Origin: Locusta migratoria
Taxonomy: Eukaryota; Arthropoda; Insecta; Orthoptera; Acrididae
Reading direction: 5' to 3'
DNA: 64,000 nucleotides
Assembly (NCBI GenBank): GCA_026315105.1
Contig: CM048750.1
Span: forward strand, 259,337,151-259,401,150
Positions 54,543 through 64,000 of the stretch are shown here, in pieces. Every line of letters begins with the position of its first letter. The stretch's first letter is position 1. The translations under genes and the position numbers were made by a program. Below the pieces are notes generated by a model. The model was given only the letters and a program-made list of their open reading frames with translations. It did no database searches and was not told the origin of the DNA.

Positions 54543-54743
54543 AAATCTTTGAATTGTTTGTATAGCTTATGGGACTTAACTACGGGGTCATCAGTCCCTA
54601 AACTTACAAACTACTTATGAACTAGCTAATACTAAGGACGGCAGAAATATCTATGCCCGAGGGGGGAATTCGAACCCCCGACCGTAGTGGCCGTGCAGAC
54701 CCTGAATGAAGCGCCTCAGTCCCCTCGGCTACCGCGGCCGGCG
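54543..54743 (-). repeat. tRNA-derived SINE with 10-bp duplication
   Basis: Minus-strand head GCCGGCCGCGGTAGCCGAGG, B box GGGGGTTCGAATTCCCC, tail ending CTATACAAACAATTC. The perfect duplication GATATCAGTG lies at 54533-54542 and 54744-54753. Confidence 0.9.
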
Positions 54744-54753
54744 GATATCAGTG

Positions 54754-56248
54754 CCACTTTGGTTGGTTAGTAGGGGAAGGCACTAAACAATAATTCCTTA
54801 AACTAACAATGTACTTGGCTTCAACAAACACATACACCAAAATCGTAAGGGAGATAATGTAAAGATCCCTTATTGCACTAGTGATACTCCCGCATCTGCA
54901 AAACTCTGCAGTCGTCCGTTAGAGGCCTCTGCGTGTGCCATGCCGCATTGCACTTTGACCTGTCGGTTCGCCAGTACGGACGTTGCAGTGTGCCTTCGAA
55001 GTTGCATTTTGTGACATTTGTGTGGTGAAGCGTCAGATGGGGCGGCGATTGCTGAACAATCCTGCTAATGTATTGCGATTAGTTGAAATGAAGTTACGAA
55101 GAACCCTTCTTCGTGAAGGTGGTATTAGTGTAGAAGATGAATCATTCGCATGCTTTTTCGTATCTGTTATGTTACAGAAATATGAGCATAAGTTAGACAC
55201 TTGTTACAAACTCATAATACTGATAATAGGGATAATGACGAACTACTCATTGCAAGCGGTAGTGCTACGGTAAGTGCGGAAGAGGCGATGGAAGCAGTGG
55301 CAGTGAATACCAACAGTCTTTCGGGAAGAAGGTTAAAGTTGCAACTCTCATCACGACTTTTGGTGACAATTCGCTAGAGAACATCTACGATGATTATTAC
55401 ATAAGCTATAGTTAAGATATCTGCATTGCGTATGGCGTCTGCAATTACATCTACAGTTCTATCTGGATTATGGTTGTAGAGCTATGCAGAAAAACGACAC
55501 CCACCAGCACATTGAGGTGTACGTAGAGATCCTGTATCCAAACGTTCATACTGATATGTTTGTTCGAGCTCATGTACTTATAAGATGGATTCAGAAGGTG
55601 ATAGCGCAATAAAAAATGTGGCCCAGCGAAGAATATTCTTGAAGTAAAAGTTGGAGGAAAGTAAAAGGCAATTAAACTCAGTAATACCTCATAACAAAGC
55701 AACACTAAGTAGGGAATCCTACAGTGCACATCCCACGATCTCTGCAGTGGCGAACATTCAACCGTAATTCACTAGTAACGAGCATGTACTGAACAACAGA
55801 TTATGTCTACGAGCAGGGTCGTAAACATGGAAGAAAGGGAAACGATATTAAAAGAAGGTAAAAAGTGTGGATTGGTTTCTGGCGGTGGGAGTGCCCCAAA
55901 CCCTGCGAGCAGTGGGAAGAGCCACGAACCCGGCCATCCTGTCCAAGCGTCAGATATAAAATAAAAAAATAAAAACCGCTTTCATAGAGAAACCCACAAG
56001 CCCCTGACGGCCCACAGTCTTAAAGTGAGAAAGGTTACTAGCATATATAGCATAAAGGTGACAAAAGTTAAGTCATTGGGAAGATTGTGTTGCTTAATGC
56101 TGCTTTAGATATACAGTAGTAGTATATCGATTCCGTGGCATAGCGTTAGAAATAGTGTTTAATATCAAATTTAAATTCAAAATATTTAATGTGGTAATGT
56201 AAGATACAGGTTTTATCATTTTATTGCCAGATTGAAATTTGGGCTCAA

Positions 56249-56250
<2 letters not shown>
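54754..56250. other. no supported gene; unassigned 96-codon ORF
   Basis: The open frame 54983-55273 (+), with MGRRLLNNPANVLRLVEMKL and RRTLLREGGISVEDES, is basic and amphipathic but matches nothing I recognise. There are no flanking exon signals I would trust. Confidence 0.3.

Positions 56251-56294
<44 letters not shown>
56251..56294. repeat. (TA)n microsatellite
   Basis: About 22 AT units ending at TATATATGGCGG. Confidence 0.95.
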
Positions 56295-56298
<4 letters not shown>

Positions 56299-56747
56299 GG
56301 CTCTTGTTTAACTATTGAAAACTAATAAAAGTTCTTTCTACCCTCACGAACATTTGTGATATGTAAAGACGTAGCTCCACGTTCTGTGCTACAATACTTG
56401 TTTCAAAGCGCTAACCGCCTCACGCTCCACTTTATTTTCGCGCATGCGCACTTACCAGCTGTCAGGAACACCACATAGTTGACTACGTGCGGCCCCAGCG
56501 CAAAGCCACCGGTACTATGCTTAATTTTATCATATTTACCATTTACACATTGTTTCAATTCGGGGAATCCAATTTCTCAATTATGCAATAGGACCAGACA
56601 AAGTTGGATCGTGTAGCGCCACCAAGAGAAAAAAATGAAATAATTTGCGAGTACTTTTCACCTACAGTTTTCTTCTCTATAGCCAAATGTAAAGTACCAT
56701 AACGTGATAGTTAGTGGCATTTGCTCTTCTTTGTACACAGATAGGCC

Positions 56748-56830
56748 TGATGTGGCTCTAATGCCACGAAACTAGTTGGTTGAAAATAAAAGAGTACCAT
56801 ACAGCTGAAGCGATTTCCATTCAATATGAC
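56748..56830. repeat. possible PLE terminal-repeat scrap
   Basis: GCCTGATGTGGCTCTAATGC then CACGAAACTAGTTGGTTG and AAAATAAAAG, the phrasing of Penelope terminal-repeat ends. Short, so tentative. Confidence 0.35.
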
Positions 56831-56899
56831 TCAAGTCTACAGCTGTGGATGCCCATAATACATGATTTGTTGTAAAGGCAATGAGTGCGGAACTCCACA

Positions 56900-57180
56900 T
56901 TTGGTACGGAGGGTCAAGAGCAGCTGACATTCCACTAAGATACGAGCCACAGATCGTAGGGTAAGCTCCACAACCACAATGCGGGGAGGCTCACTGGACT
57001 AAATAAAACTGTCAGCCGTGAAAGTCCGATGCGGAGACGAAGGACAGTGGATTCCCTACGCGATGGGCGTAAGGAAGAAATCCAATCTGCAGTGCTCTCG
57101 ATTGAGCGGAGTTTTTTAGAGGTAGCTGTTCCAATTTTGTATGAGCAGGCATATCTGCACCCGCAAATCCGCACCCGGAA
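56900..57180 (-). pseudogene. I-like LINE C-terminal scrap
   Basis: The minus frame reads WISSLRPSRRESTVLRLRIG then LSRLTVLF, matching the segment after RNase H in the LINE at 48182 (SSRPSRREQIVLARLRIGH). The zinc-binding end is out of frame. Strongly truncated. Confidence 0.65.
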
Positions 57181-57695
57181 TTGTCAAGAGAAATGGGTAG
57201 TGAGAAACTGCTGCTCTAGTCAGATGGTCAGCCCGTTAATTCCCTAGGTTACGCACCTGACTGGGGACTCAGTGTCGCCAGTTCTACGTTATGGGAAATT
57301 TTGTTGGAACGTTCGAACACACCTGAGTGGACCAATGTAAGCTGCGGATCTGACAGCGCGCGAAACGAACTTCAGTTCAGGCGCGAGCAGTACCTATCGG
57401 TAAGAGTTGGAAGTTGTCATTGTTGGAATCAACCTACAGGATACAACTAAGTAGCCACCGCATTTGAACATTAACATGTTTACAACGCTCTTCAACGAAT
57501 GCAGCAGTCTGATCGTTCGGCGCGCTGACTTAAGCGATCTAGTTTAGCGCGAGTGAGTTGCCGGCACTGACAATTGCACCACAGCAGCCGTGACACTAAC
57601 GTGACAGTAGCCAGCGTGCTTGACGGCGAAGTGTCCTGTTTTCGTGGCTGAGTAGCAAGAGTTAAGTTATGCAAAACACTGTAGGCCTACATTAA

Positions 57696-58349
57696 CCCTC
57701 AACGCACCCCTTAACGAACGAATTATCAAACCGACAACGAACAAAATTTGATACATTTGGTAACATAAGACCTATGTTGTACAGAATTCAACATAATTTA
57801 TCTAAAAAAAATAGTTTCCTAGCCCAGTAGGGAGGAGTCCTCAAAAGAGGATAGTGAGTAGTAAAACTGGTACATTTTACATGGAACATGTATTAATAAT
57901 ATCAAAGAATACATGAAGAGAGTGTACACTATTTTGTATTTTTCGTACAATGAAATTCTTTCAGGCACTCAGGACACACAGCAAGCTTACACCTTTCTCA
58001 AATGTAACGTTTTCCGTTGGCAGTCCCTATCACGACACCTCTTGGCATTGTGATTATCTGATTTGGCTGGCCAGAGTTGAAGCATAAGTCGTTGGGTACC
58101 GAATGACAGGCTTTATTGTTTTTTATGTACAGACAATGTACGTTCATCTGAAGGCCTGCCTCTACTCTCTTGTAATCTCTACTTTCCGTTTCTTTATTAG
58201 CCCAACGACTAACACTGCCGTCTAGGAGACATTCTAGCATTCATCATTAGGACTCATATGAGGTATCTGTGCTTTTACGGTCACCTCAGATGTAAATGAC
58301 AGATGAGAGAAAATTTAAGTGTCATTTGAGGACGCGACGCATGAGAGGG
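57696..58349 (-). mobile_element. piggyBac-like remnant with TTAA duplications
   Basis: TTAA at 57692-57695 and 58350-58353. Ends CCCTCAACGCACC and CGCATGAGAGGG match the piggyBac pattern TTAA-CCC...GGG-TTAA. The minus strand has an 80-codon frame (58240-57998: VSRWANKETESRDYKRVEAG, NDLCFNSGQPNQI). After a frameshift it continues with ERCKLAVCPECLKEFHC, like the Cys-rich C-terminal domain of piggyBac transposases. The catalytic region is missing. Confidence 0.6.
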
Positions 58350-58489
58350 TTAAGCTAGTGGAGATGTTCGTTGAGCGCGGTATTACGTGGCTCACAATTA
58401 TCTTCTGATTTTTTTTTTCCTTCAAAAATAGTTCCTTTGGTAATTTACTTTTATGTTTGATCACTTTCAATTTGTTTCAGAATAGAAAA

Positions 58490-58790
58490 AGGTTGTGGTA
58501 GAGTGCCAGGCTATGAATCCGAAGGTCGCGGGTTGGATCCCCGCAAGCTCCTAGGATTTTTATCTGTAACTTTCCAATTCTTTCACCTCTGGCAGTGTCG
58601 CTGATGTGAAAAATACCGAGTAGCACCGTGGTTCGAAACCAACGTTAAACTGTAGGTCCACCTGTAACTGGCTGGGTAAGTCAGTTCGAATGTCGGAGGA
58701 AGGCAACGGCATACCACCTCCAAACAGGACAATGCCTAGCAAAGCACTGTGGTGGTCAAACCTATCTTCGGATTGTTGACCACTTTACCT
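58490..58790 (+). repeat. tRNA-like block and dispersed repeat
   Basis: 58497-58550 reads GGTAGAGTGCCAGGCTATGA (A-box-like) and GGTCGCGGGTTGGATCCCCG (B box). From 58620, ACGTTAAACTGTAGGTCCAC ... TCGGAGGAAGGCAACGGCAT ... CACCTCCAAACAGGACAATG matches 42430-42600. Confidence 0.6.
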
Positions 58791-58857
58791 TTTTATGTGG
58801 TTTCCATGTAAGTCCCCCGTAGGAAATACATTTGCTTATTTATACGTTAGCATAAAT

Positions 58858-59179
58858 TCACACACACACAACAACCACACACACACAACCACACACACAC
58901 ACACACACACAACAACCACACACACACACACAACAACCACACACACACACACACACACACACAACAACCACACACACACACACACACACACACAACAACC
59001 ACACACACACACAACAACCACACACAACAACCACACACACACACACACACACACAACAACCACACACACACACACACACACACAACAACCACACACACAC
59101 ACACACACACACACAACAACCACACACACACACACACACACACACAACAACCACACACACACACACACACACACAACAA

Positions 59180-59211
<32 letters not shown>

Positions 59212-59214
59212 CAA

Positions 59215-59246
<32 letters not shown>

Positions 59247-59335
59247 CAACCACACACACAACAACCACACACACACACACACACACACACAACAACCACA
59301 CACACAACAACCACACACACACACACACACAACAA

Positions 59336-59369
<34 letters not shown>

Positions 59370-59551
59370 CAACCACACACACACACACACACACAACAAC
59401 CACACACACAACAACCACACACACACACACACAACAACCACACACACACACACACACACAACAACCACACACACACACACACACACAACAACCACACACA
59501 CACACACACACACACAACAACCACACACACACACACACACACACACAACAA

Positions 59552-59583
<32 letters not shown>

Positions 59584-59586
59584 CAA

Positions 59587-59618
<32 letters not shown>

Positions 59619-60039
59619 CAACCACACACACACACACACACACACACACAACAACCACACACACACACACACACACACACAACAACCACACACACACACA
59701 CACACACACAACAACCACACACACACACATACAACAACCACACACACACACACACAACAACCACACACACACACACACAACAACCACACACACACACACA
59801 CACAACAACCACACACACACACACACAACAACCACACACACACACACACCACAACCACACACACACCACAACCACACACACACCAACAACCACACACACA
59901 CACCAACAACCACACACACACACCAACAACCACACACACACACCAACAACCACACACACACACCAACAACCACACACACACACCAACAACCACACACACA
60001 CACCAACAACCACACACACACACACACACACACCAACAA

Positions 60040-60085
<46 letters not shown>

Positions 60086-60088
60086 CAA

Positions 60089-60126
<38 letters not shown>

Positions 60127-60207
60127 CAACCACACACACACACACACACACAACAACCACACACACACAACAACCACACACACACAACAACCACACACAC
60201 ACAACAA

Positions 60208-60265
<58 letters not shown>

Positions 60266-60268
60266 CAA

Positions 60269-60310
<42 letters not shown>

Positions 60311-60377
60311 CAACCACACACACACACACACACACACACAACAACCACACACACACACACACACACACACACAACAA

Positions 60378-60411
<34 letters not shown>

Positions 60412-60450
60412 CAACCACACACACACACACAACAACCACACACACAACAA

Positions 60451-60482
<32 letters not shown>

Positions 60483-60485
60483 CAA

Positions 60486-60529
<44 letters not shown>

Positions 60530-60586
60530 CAACCACACACACACACACAACAACCACACACACACACACACACACACACACAACAA

Positions 60587-60626
<40 letters not shown>

Positions 60627-60629
60627 CAA

Positions 60630-60663
<34 letters not shown>

Positions 60664-60700
60664 CAACCACACACACACACACAACAACCACACACACACG
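58858..60700. repeat. 1.84-kb composite (AC)n / ACAACAACC array
   Basis: Runs of 4-20 AC units separated by ACAACAACC. Between about 59880 and 60020 it becomes a regular 20-bp unit (CACCAACAACCACACACACA) repeated about seven times. Frames of 600-680 codons on both strands (His/Thr on plus, Val/Cys on minus) are artefacts. The right edge joins a 3'-truncated minus-strand LINE. Confidence 0.95.
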
Positions 60701-60716
60701 ACATTTTACAACTCAC

Positions 60717-62090
60717 CGCATGCAAGTCTCTTCATCTGAATACTTTCGGCAATCTACATCCTTTTGAATCTGCTTACTATATTCGTCCCTATGTCTCCCT
60801 CTACGATTTTTACCTCTCACACTTCCTTCCAATGCTAAGTTGACAATTCCTTGATGTCTCAATGTATCAAACCAATCTATCCCTTCTCTTAGTATATGCC
60901 AGAAACTCCTTTTCTCCCCGGTTCGGTTAAGCACCTCATTAGTTACGTGATCTACCCATCTAATTTACATCAGTCGTCTGTAGCACCACGTTTCAAAAGC
61001 TATCATCTTTTTATCAGAATTCCTAATCGTCCACGTTTCACTCCCATACATTGCTACATTCCAGACAAATGCTTTCAGAAAGGACTTCCTAACATTTAGA
61101 GTAATATTGGATGTTAACAAGTTCGCTTCTTTAGAAACGCTTTTCTCCACATAGCCATTATTTTATGTCTTCTTTACTTCGGCCATCAGAAGTTGTCTTG
61201 CTACCCAAATAACATTCATCTACTACTTTTATTGTCTCATTACCTAATCTAATTCCTTCAGCATTGCCTGATTTTCTGACATTGCATTTCATTACCTTCG
61301 TTTTACTCTTGTTAATGTTCCTCTTATATCTTACTTTCAAGACACTGTCCATCCCATTCAATTGCTCTTCCTCATCTTTTGAGGTCTGACAATTACTATG
61401 TCTTCGGCAAACCGCAATGTTTTTGTTTCTTCTCCCTGCACTTTAATGCCCTCTCCAAATTTCTCCTTCCATTCCTTCACTGCCTGCTCAATGTACAGAT
61501 TGAACAACATTGGGGAAAGGCTACAACCATGTCTTACTCCCTTCGCAACCTCTGCGTCCCTTTCTTGCCCTTCGACTCTAATAACCGCTTTCTGGTTTTT
61601 GTATAGGTTGAATATAACTCTTCGCTCCCTATATTTTACCCCTGATACCTTCAGAATTTGGAAGAGTCTATTCCAGTCGACATTGTCAAAAGCTTTCTCC
61701 AAATCGACAAACGCTAAAAACGTAGGTTTCCCTTTCCATAGCCTATCTTCTAAGATAAGTCGTAATGTATTGCCTCCCGTGATCCTACATTTCTCCTAAA
61801 TCCAGACTGATCTTCCCCGAGGTCGGATTCCACAAGTTTTTCCATTCGTTTGTAAATAATTCGTGAAAGTATATTGCACCCATGACTTATTAAACTGATA
61901 GTTCTGTAATTTTCACACTTGTCTGCACTTGCTTTCTTTGGAATTTGAATTACAATATCCTTCTAGAAGTCTGATGGTATTTCCCTTGTCTCATACATCT
62001 TGCATACCAGGTGATACAATTTTTTTATGACTGGCTCTCCTGACAGCAGTTCAGACGGAATATCATCTACTTCAGGGGTCTTGTTTCGAC
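60717..62090 (-). pseudogene. RTE-like LINE RT to C-terminus, minus
   Basis: The longest copy of this family here. The minus strand reads KLYHLVCKMYETREIPSDF near 62000, then the DQSGFR region, VDLEKAFDNVDWNRLFQIL (motif A), KGVRHGCSLSPMLFNLYIEQ (motif B), LRFAEDIVIVRPQ (motif C, second D changed to E-D), EGIRLGNETIKVVDECYLGS, YGSETWTIRNSDKKMIAFET, WCYRR and HQGIVNLALEGSVRGKNRRG. It is 5'-truncated at the (AT)n tract 62091-62113 and lacks its last about 50 bp at the AC array. Frameshifts make it inactive. Confidence 0.85.
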
Positions 62091-62092
62091 TT

Positions 62093-62113
62093 ATATATAT
62101 ATATATATATATA
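62093..62113. repeat. (AT)n tract
   Basis: About ten TA units at the LINE 5' truncation point. Confidence 0.9.
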
Positions 62114-62254
62114 TCACTAGCTTAACGCACGCTTCTTCGCATACGTAGGCTGGTTGGTCTGCACCAGTTGTTCCTTCCTCTTAATATAAATTTTCATAGA
62201 TATAGCGTAAGTACTATCATAATGAAATATTTTACTACTTGTAGCCGCAGCAGA

Positions 62255-62455
62255 ATGGCCATGCGTATTGAGGCGCCATGCTACCGTGCGCGCGCTGTCG
62301 GGGGTTCGATTCACCCCTCAGGCATGGGTGTTTGTGTTGTCCTTCGCATACGTTAGTCTAAGTCAGTTGTAAGTTAGTTTAATTAGTTTGTAAGTCTTAG
62401 GGACTGATAACCCCGTATTTAAGTTTCTAAATATTTACAAACATTTGAACCTTTG
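62255..62455 (+). repeat. diverged tRNA-derived SINE
   Basis: Degraded head AGAATGGCCATGCGTATTGA, B box GGGGGTTCGATTCACCCC, then GTTAGTTTAATTAGTTTGTA, GGGACTGATAACCCCG and the tail ACAAACATTTGAACC. Confidence 0.75.
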
Positions 62456-62479
62456 ATTTTACTACTTGTGACCCCTATG

Positions 62480-63190
62480 GCACCCCATAACAGATGAATT
62501 AAAAAAAAATACCCCAACCTATGTCTTAAATTCCAAACATGTATGCAAATATTTTTTTGTAATTCTGGGTTCAAAATTGGCTTAAGTAGCAACATATTTT
62601 CAAAGAATGTTTCATCCCCTATTTCAACCCCTAAATGATTAATTTTCTGAAAATACCGAAACGAATATCTTAATTCTGACCAAGAAAACATACCAATTTA
62701 CGTGGTTGTAGCTTAAAAATTGCTTTAATAGCTAAACATTTTCGAAAAACATCCCCTCTCCAATTTAACCCCCTTGATGGTTGAATTTCCAAAAATACCG
62801 AAACATTTATTCTTTTCATTCTAACCGACAATACAAATATCAATTTTTGCAGCTCTAGCTTCAAAATTGTCTTAGGAGCAACGTGTTTTTGAAAAGAATT
62901 TTTCATCTCTTATTTTACCATCTTACTTGTTGAATTTCCAAAAATACTGAAACACGTGTCTTAAATCCAAACCATGGATTAAAATTCGATATTTTTTAGT
63001 TCTAGCTTCAAAATTTCCTAAATACCAACGTATTTTCAAAAGACGTTTCATCCCCTATTTCACTCCCTCACGGACGGAATATCGAAAAATCTCTTCTTAA
63101 ATGACGCCTACAGAGAGATCAACACCCTCTACAAATGTCAAGTTTCTATTTTCAGTGCTGTTGGCTGGGCGATGATGAGTCAGTCAGCCG
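62480..63190. repeat. degenerate tandem repeats of about 140-150 bp
   Basis: At least four units, each with GTTCTAGCTTCAAAATT-like, CAACGTATTTTCAAAAGA-like, TTTCATCCCCTATTTCA-like and GAATTTCCAAAAATACCGAA phrases (for example 62570, 62720, 62865 and 63005). The end CAGTGCTGTTGGCTGGGCGA leads to ATATATGAATATACG. It is a type of insect repeat often attached to LINE tails; no gene. Confidence 0.7.
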
Positions 63191-64000
63191 GGACATCGCC
63201 ATATATATGAATATACGCCTTTTGATGCTTTTTTCAACGCCTAGTTTAAAAAAATTCCATTTTGTTACTTTGCACGGTTAAGTGTTAGCTGGTGAAGAGA
63301 GTAAATTGGTAGAGCAAAAATTAGGTTGGTAACATTTAATACGCGTCGCGCGTGCTTTAGTTACTCATTAAGCAAACATTCTGATAAATGAAATAATCTT
63401 AGGCTCTTACTGTGAATAAGAGATACCAAAAACCATCCAAAATAGCAAGCATACGGTGTACCAACTAAATTTTCAAAAACAGGAAATTTCCAGTTTCATT
63501 GCTCGTTAAGCCCAACGGTGGTTATACATTTTACGAACCTCATCTTACTGATGGTAAATAGTTCCAATTAACTAATAATTTCAGCTACAAACACTTTCGG
63601 GTGTTAAAGTACAGAGGTGGACAAAATATGAACACAATGTAGTATACATGTTACAAGTTATCACTACTACGTAGTGACACTGAAACGTGACTGCCATGCA
63701 CAATTAACCTACAAAGCCTTAGACATTAAGCCCCTTTTCACTCGGTCGATTTTCGTTTCTCAGACTACTCGATGGTGAGATGAATATTCAAAACTTTTGT
63801 TTAATACGTTTTCCCAATCACTGGGCACAACACGGAGCTGTGAAAAGCATATTTTATAAACGGTGGTACATATAAATTTAGATAATATTTCCCACATTGT
63901 GTGTTCATTACAGTCGTCCATTAGCCCATCATTCAACTTCTGTTCACCTGCACCCTTTTCGCTTGTCTTTGTATCTGATACAAATTTAGTTTGCTCCAAT
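63191..64000. other. no recognisable feature
   Basis: AT-rich; a minus-strand open frame (63999-63760) runs to near the window edge without motifs and cannot be judged. Confidence 0.4.

Noticed and set aside
54983..55273. A possible small host gene of 96 codons
   Set aside because: No domain, no splice context and no neighbouring exon; insufficient support to call it.
60690..60730. The AC array as the expanded 3' tail of the adjacent minus-strand LINE
   Set aside because: The LINE tail in this family is (AAC/ACC)n on the LINE strand, which would read GTT-rich on plus. The array is AC-rich on plus, and the LINE lacks its last about 50 bp at this junction.
58795..60843. A 682-codon His/Thr-rich open frame, and 613-629-codon Val/Cys frames on the other strand
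   Set aside because: All are translations of the AC / ACAACAACC tandem array. Dinucleotide repeats lack stops in every frame, and there is no surrounding gene structure.

Overview
This window is repeat-dense animal genomic DNA with no host protein-coding gene that I can support. Three features make it almost certainly an insect, most likely an orthopteran of the grasshopper/locust type (Schistocerca-like): tRNA-derived SINEs with the head GGCCGCGGTGGCCGAG, a tRNA-bearing repeat beginning near TTTCACTCTGCAGCGG, and AC-rich microsatellites. The genus is recognised from memory of repeat motifs, not from a search.

Layout. 1-1029 holds two mariner 3' halves in inverted orientation, one split by a 462-bp insertion. 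1.7-3.6 kb holds two truncated LINEs separated by a SINE. 3.97-5.39 kb is the first of three copies of a non-autonomous hAT element that keeps only a BED zinc-finger exon (the others are 33.4-35.1 and 46.8-54.0 kb). 6-13 kb carries SINEs, LINE tails, a foldback and a 1.2-kb MITE with TAA duplications. 13.7-19.3 kb has a SINE split by a 1-kb insertion, a long-TIR mariner-like element with a broken transposase, and two hAT-like elements with 8-bp target-site duplications. 19.3-26.9 kb is mostly unannotatable AT-rich DNA with one Penelope (PLE) GIY-YIG fragment.

27-33 kb is a nest of LINE pieces interrupted by other LINE tails, SINEs and an RTE-tail-like repeat. 35.2-37.3 kb is a 2.1-kb TIR element with no transposase. 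38.5-39.1 kb is a SINE with about 40 perfect copies of an 11-mer inside it. 43.8-46.2 kb is a Tc1 transposase pseudogene split by a tRNA-bearing repeat and by a PLE whose two terminal repeats are inverted.

46.8-54.0 kb is the most informative locus. The third hAT copy, with perfect 8-bp duplications, contains a nearly intact 5.69-kb I-like LINE on the minus strand with a 12-bp duplication, and also an older SINE shared by all hAT copies. 56.9-58.8 kb holds a LINE tail, a piggyBac-like remnant bounded by TTAA and tRNA-like repeats. 58.86-60.70 kb is a 1.84-kb (AC)n/ACAACAACC array, followed by an RTE-like LINE on the minus strand and degenerate tandem repeats to about 63.2 kb.

The order of events can be read from the nesting: SINE into hAT, hAT amplification, then LINE into hAT; Tc1, then PLE into Tc1; LINE endonuclease, then a related LINE tail and a SINE into it. 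Nothing here looks like a cellular pathway. The more unusual items are the BED-only hAT family with a SINE passenger, the inverted-repeat PLE, the 11-mer expansion inside a SINE, and the transposase-free 2.1-kb TIR element. Function for any of these is inference.
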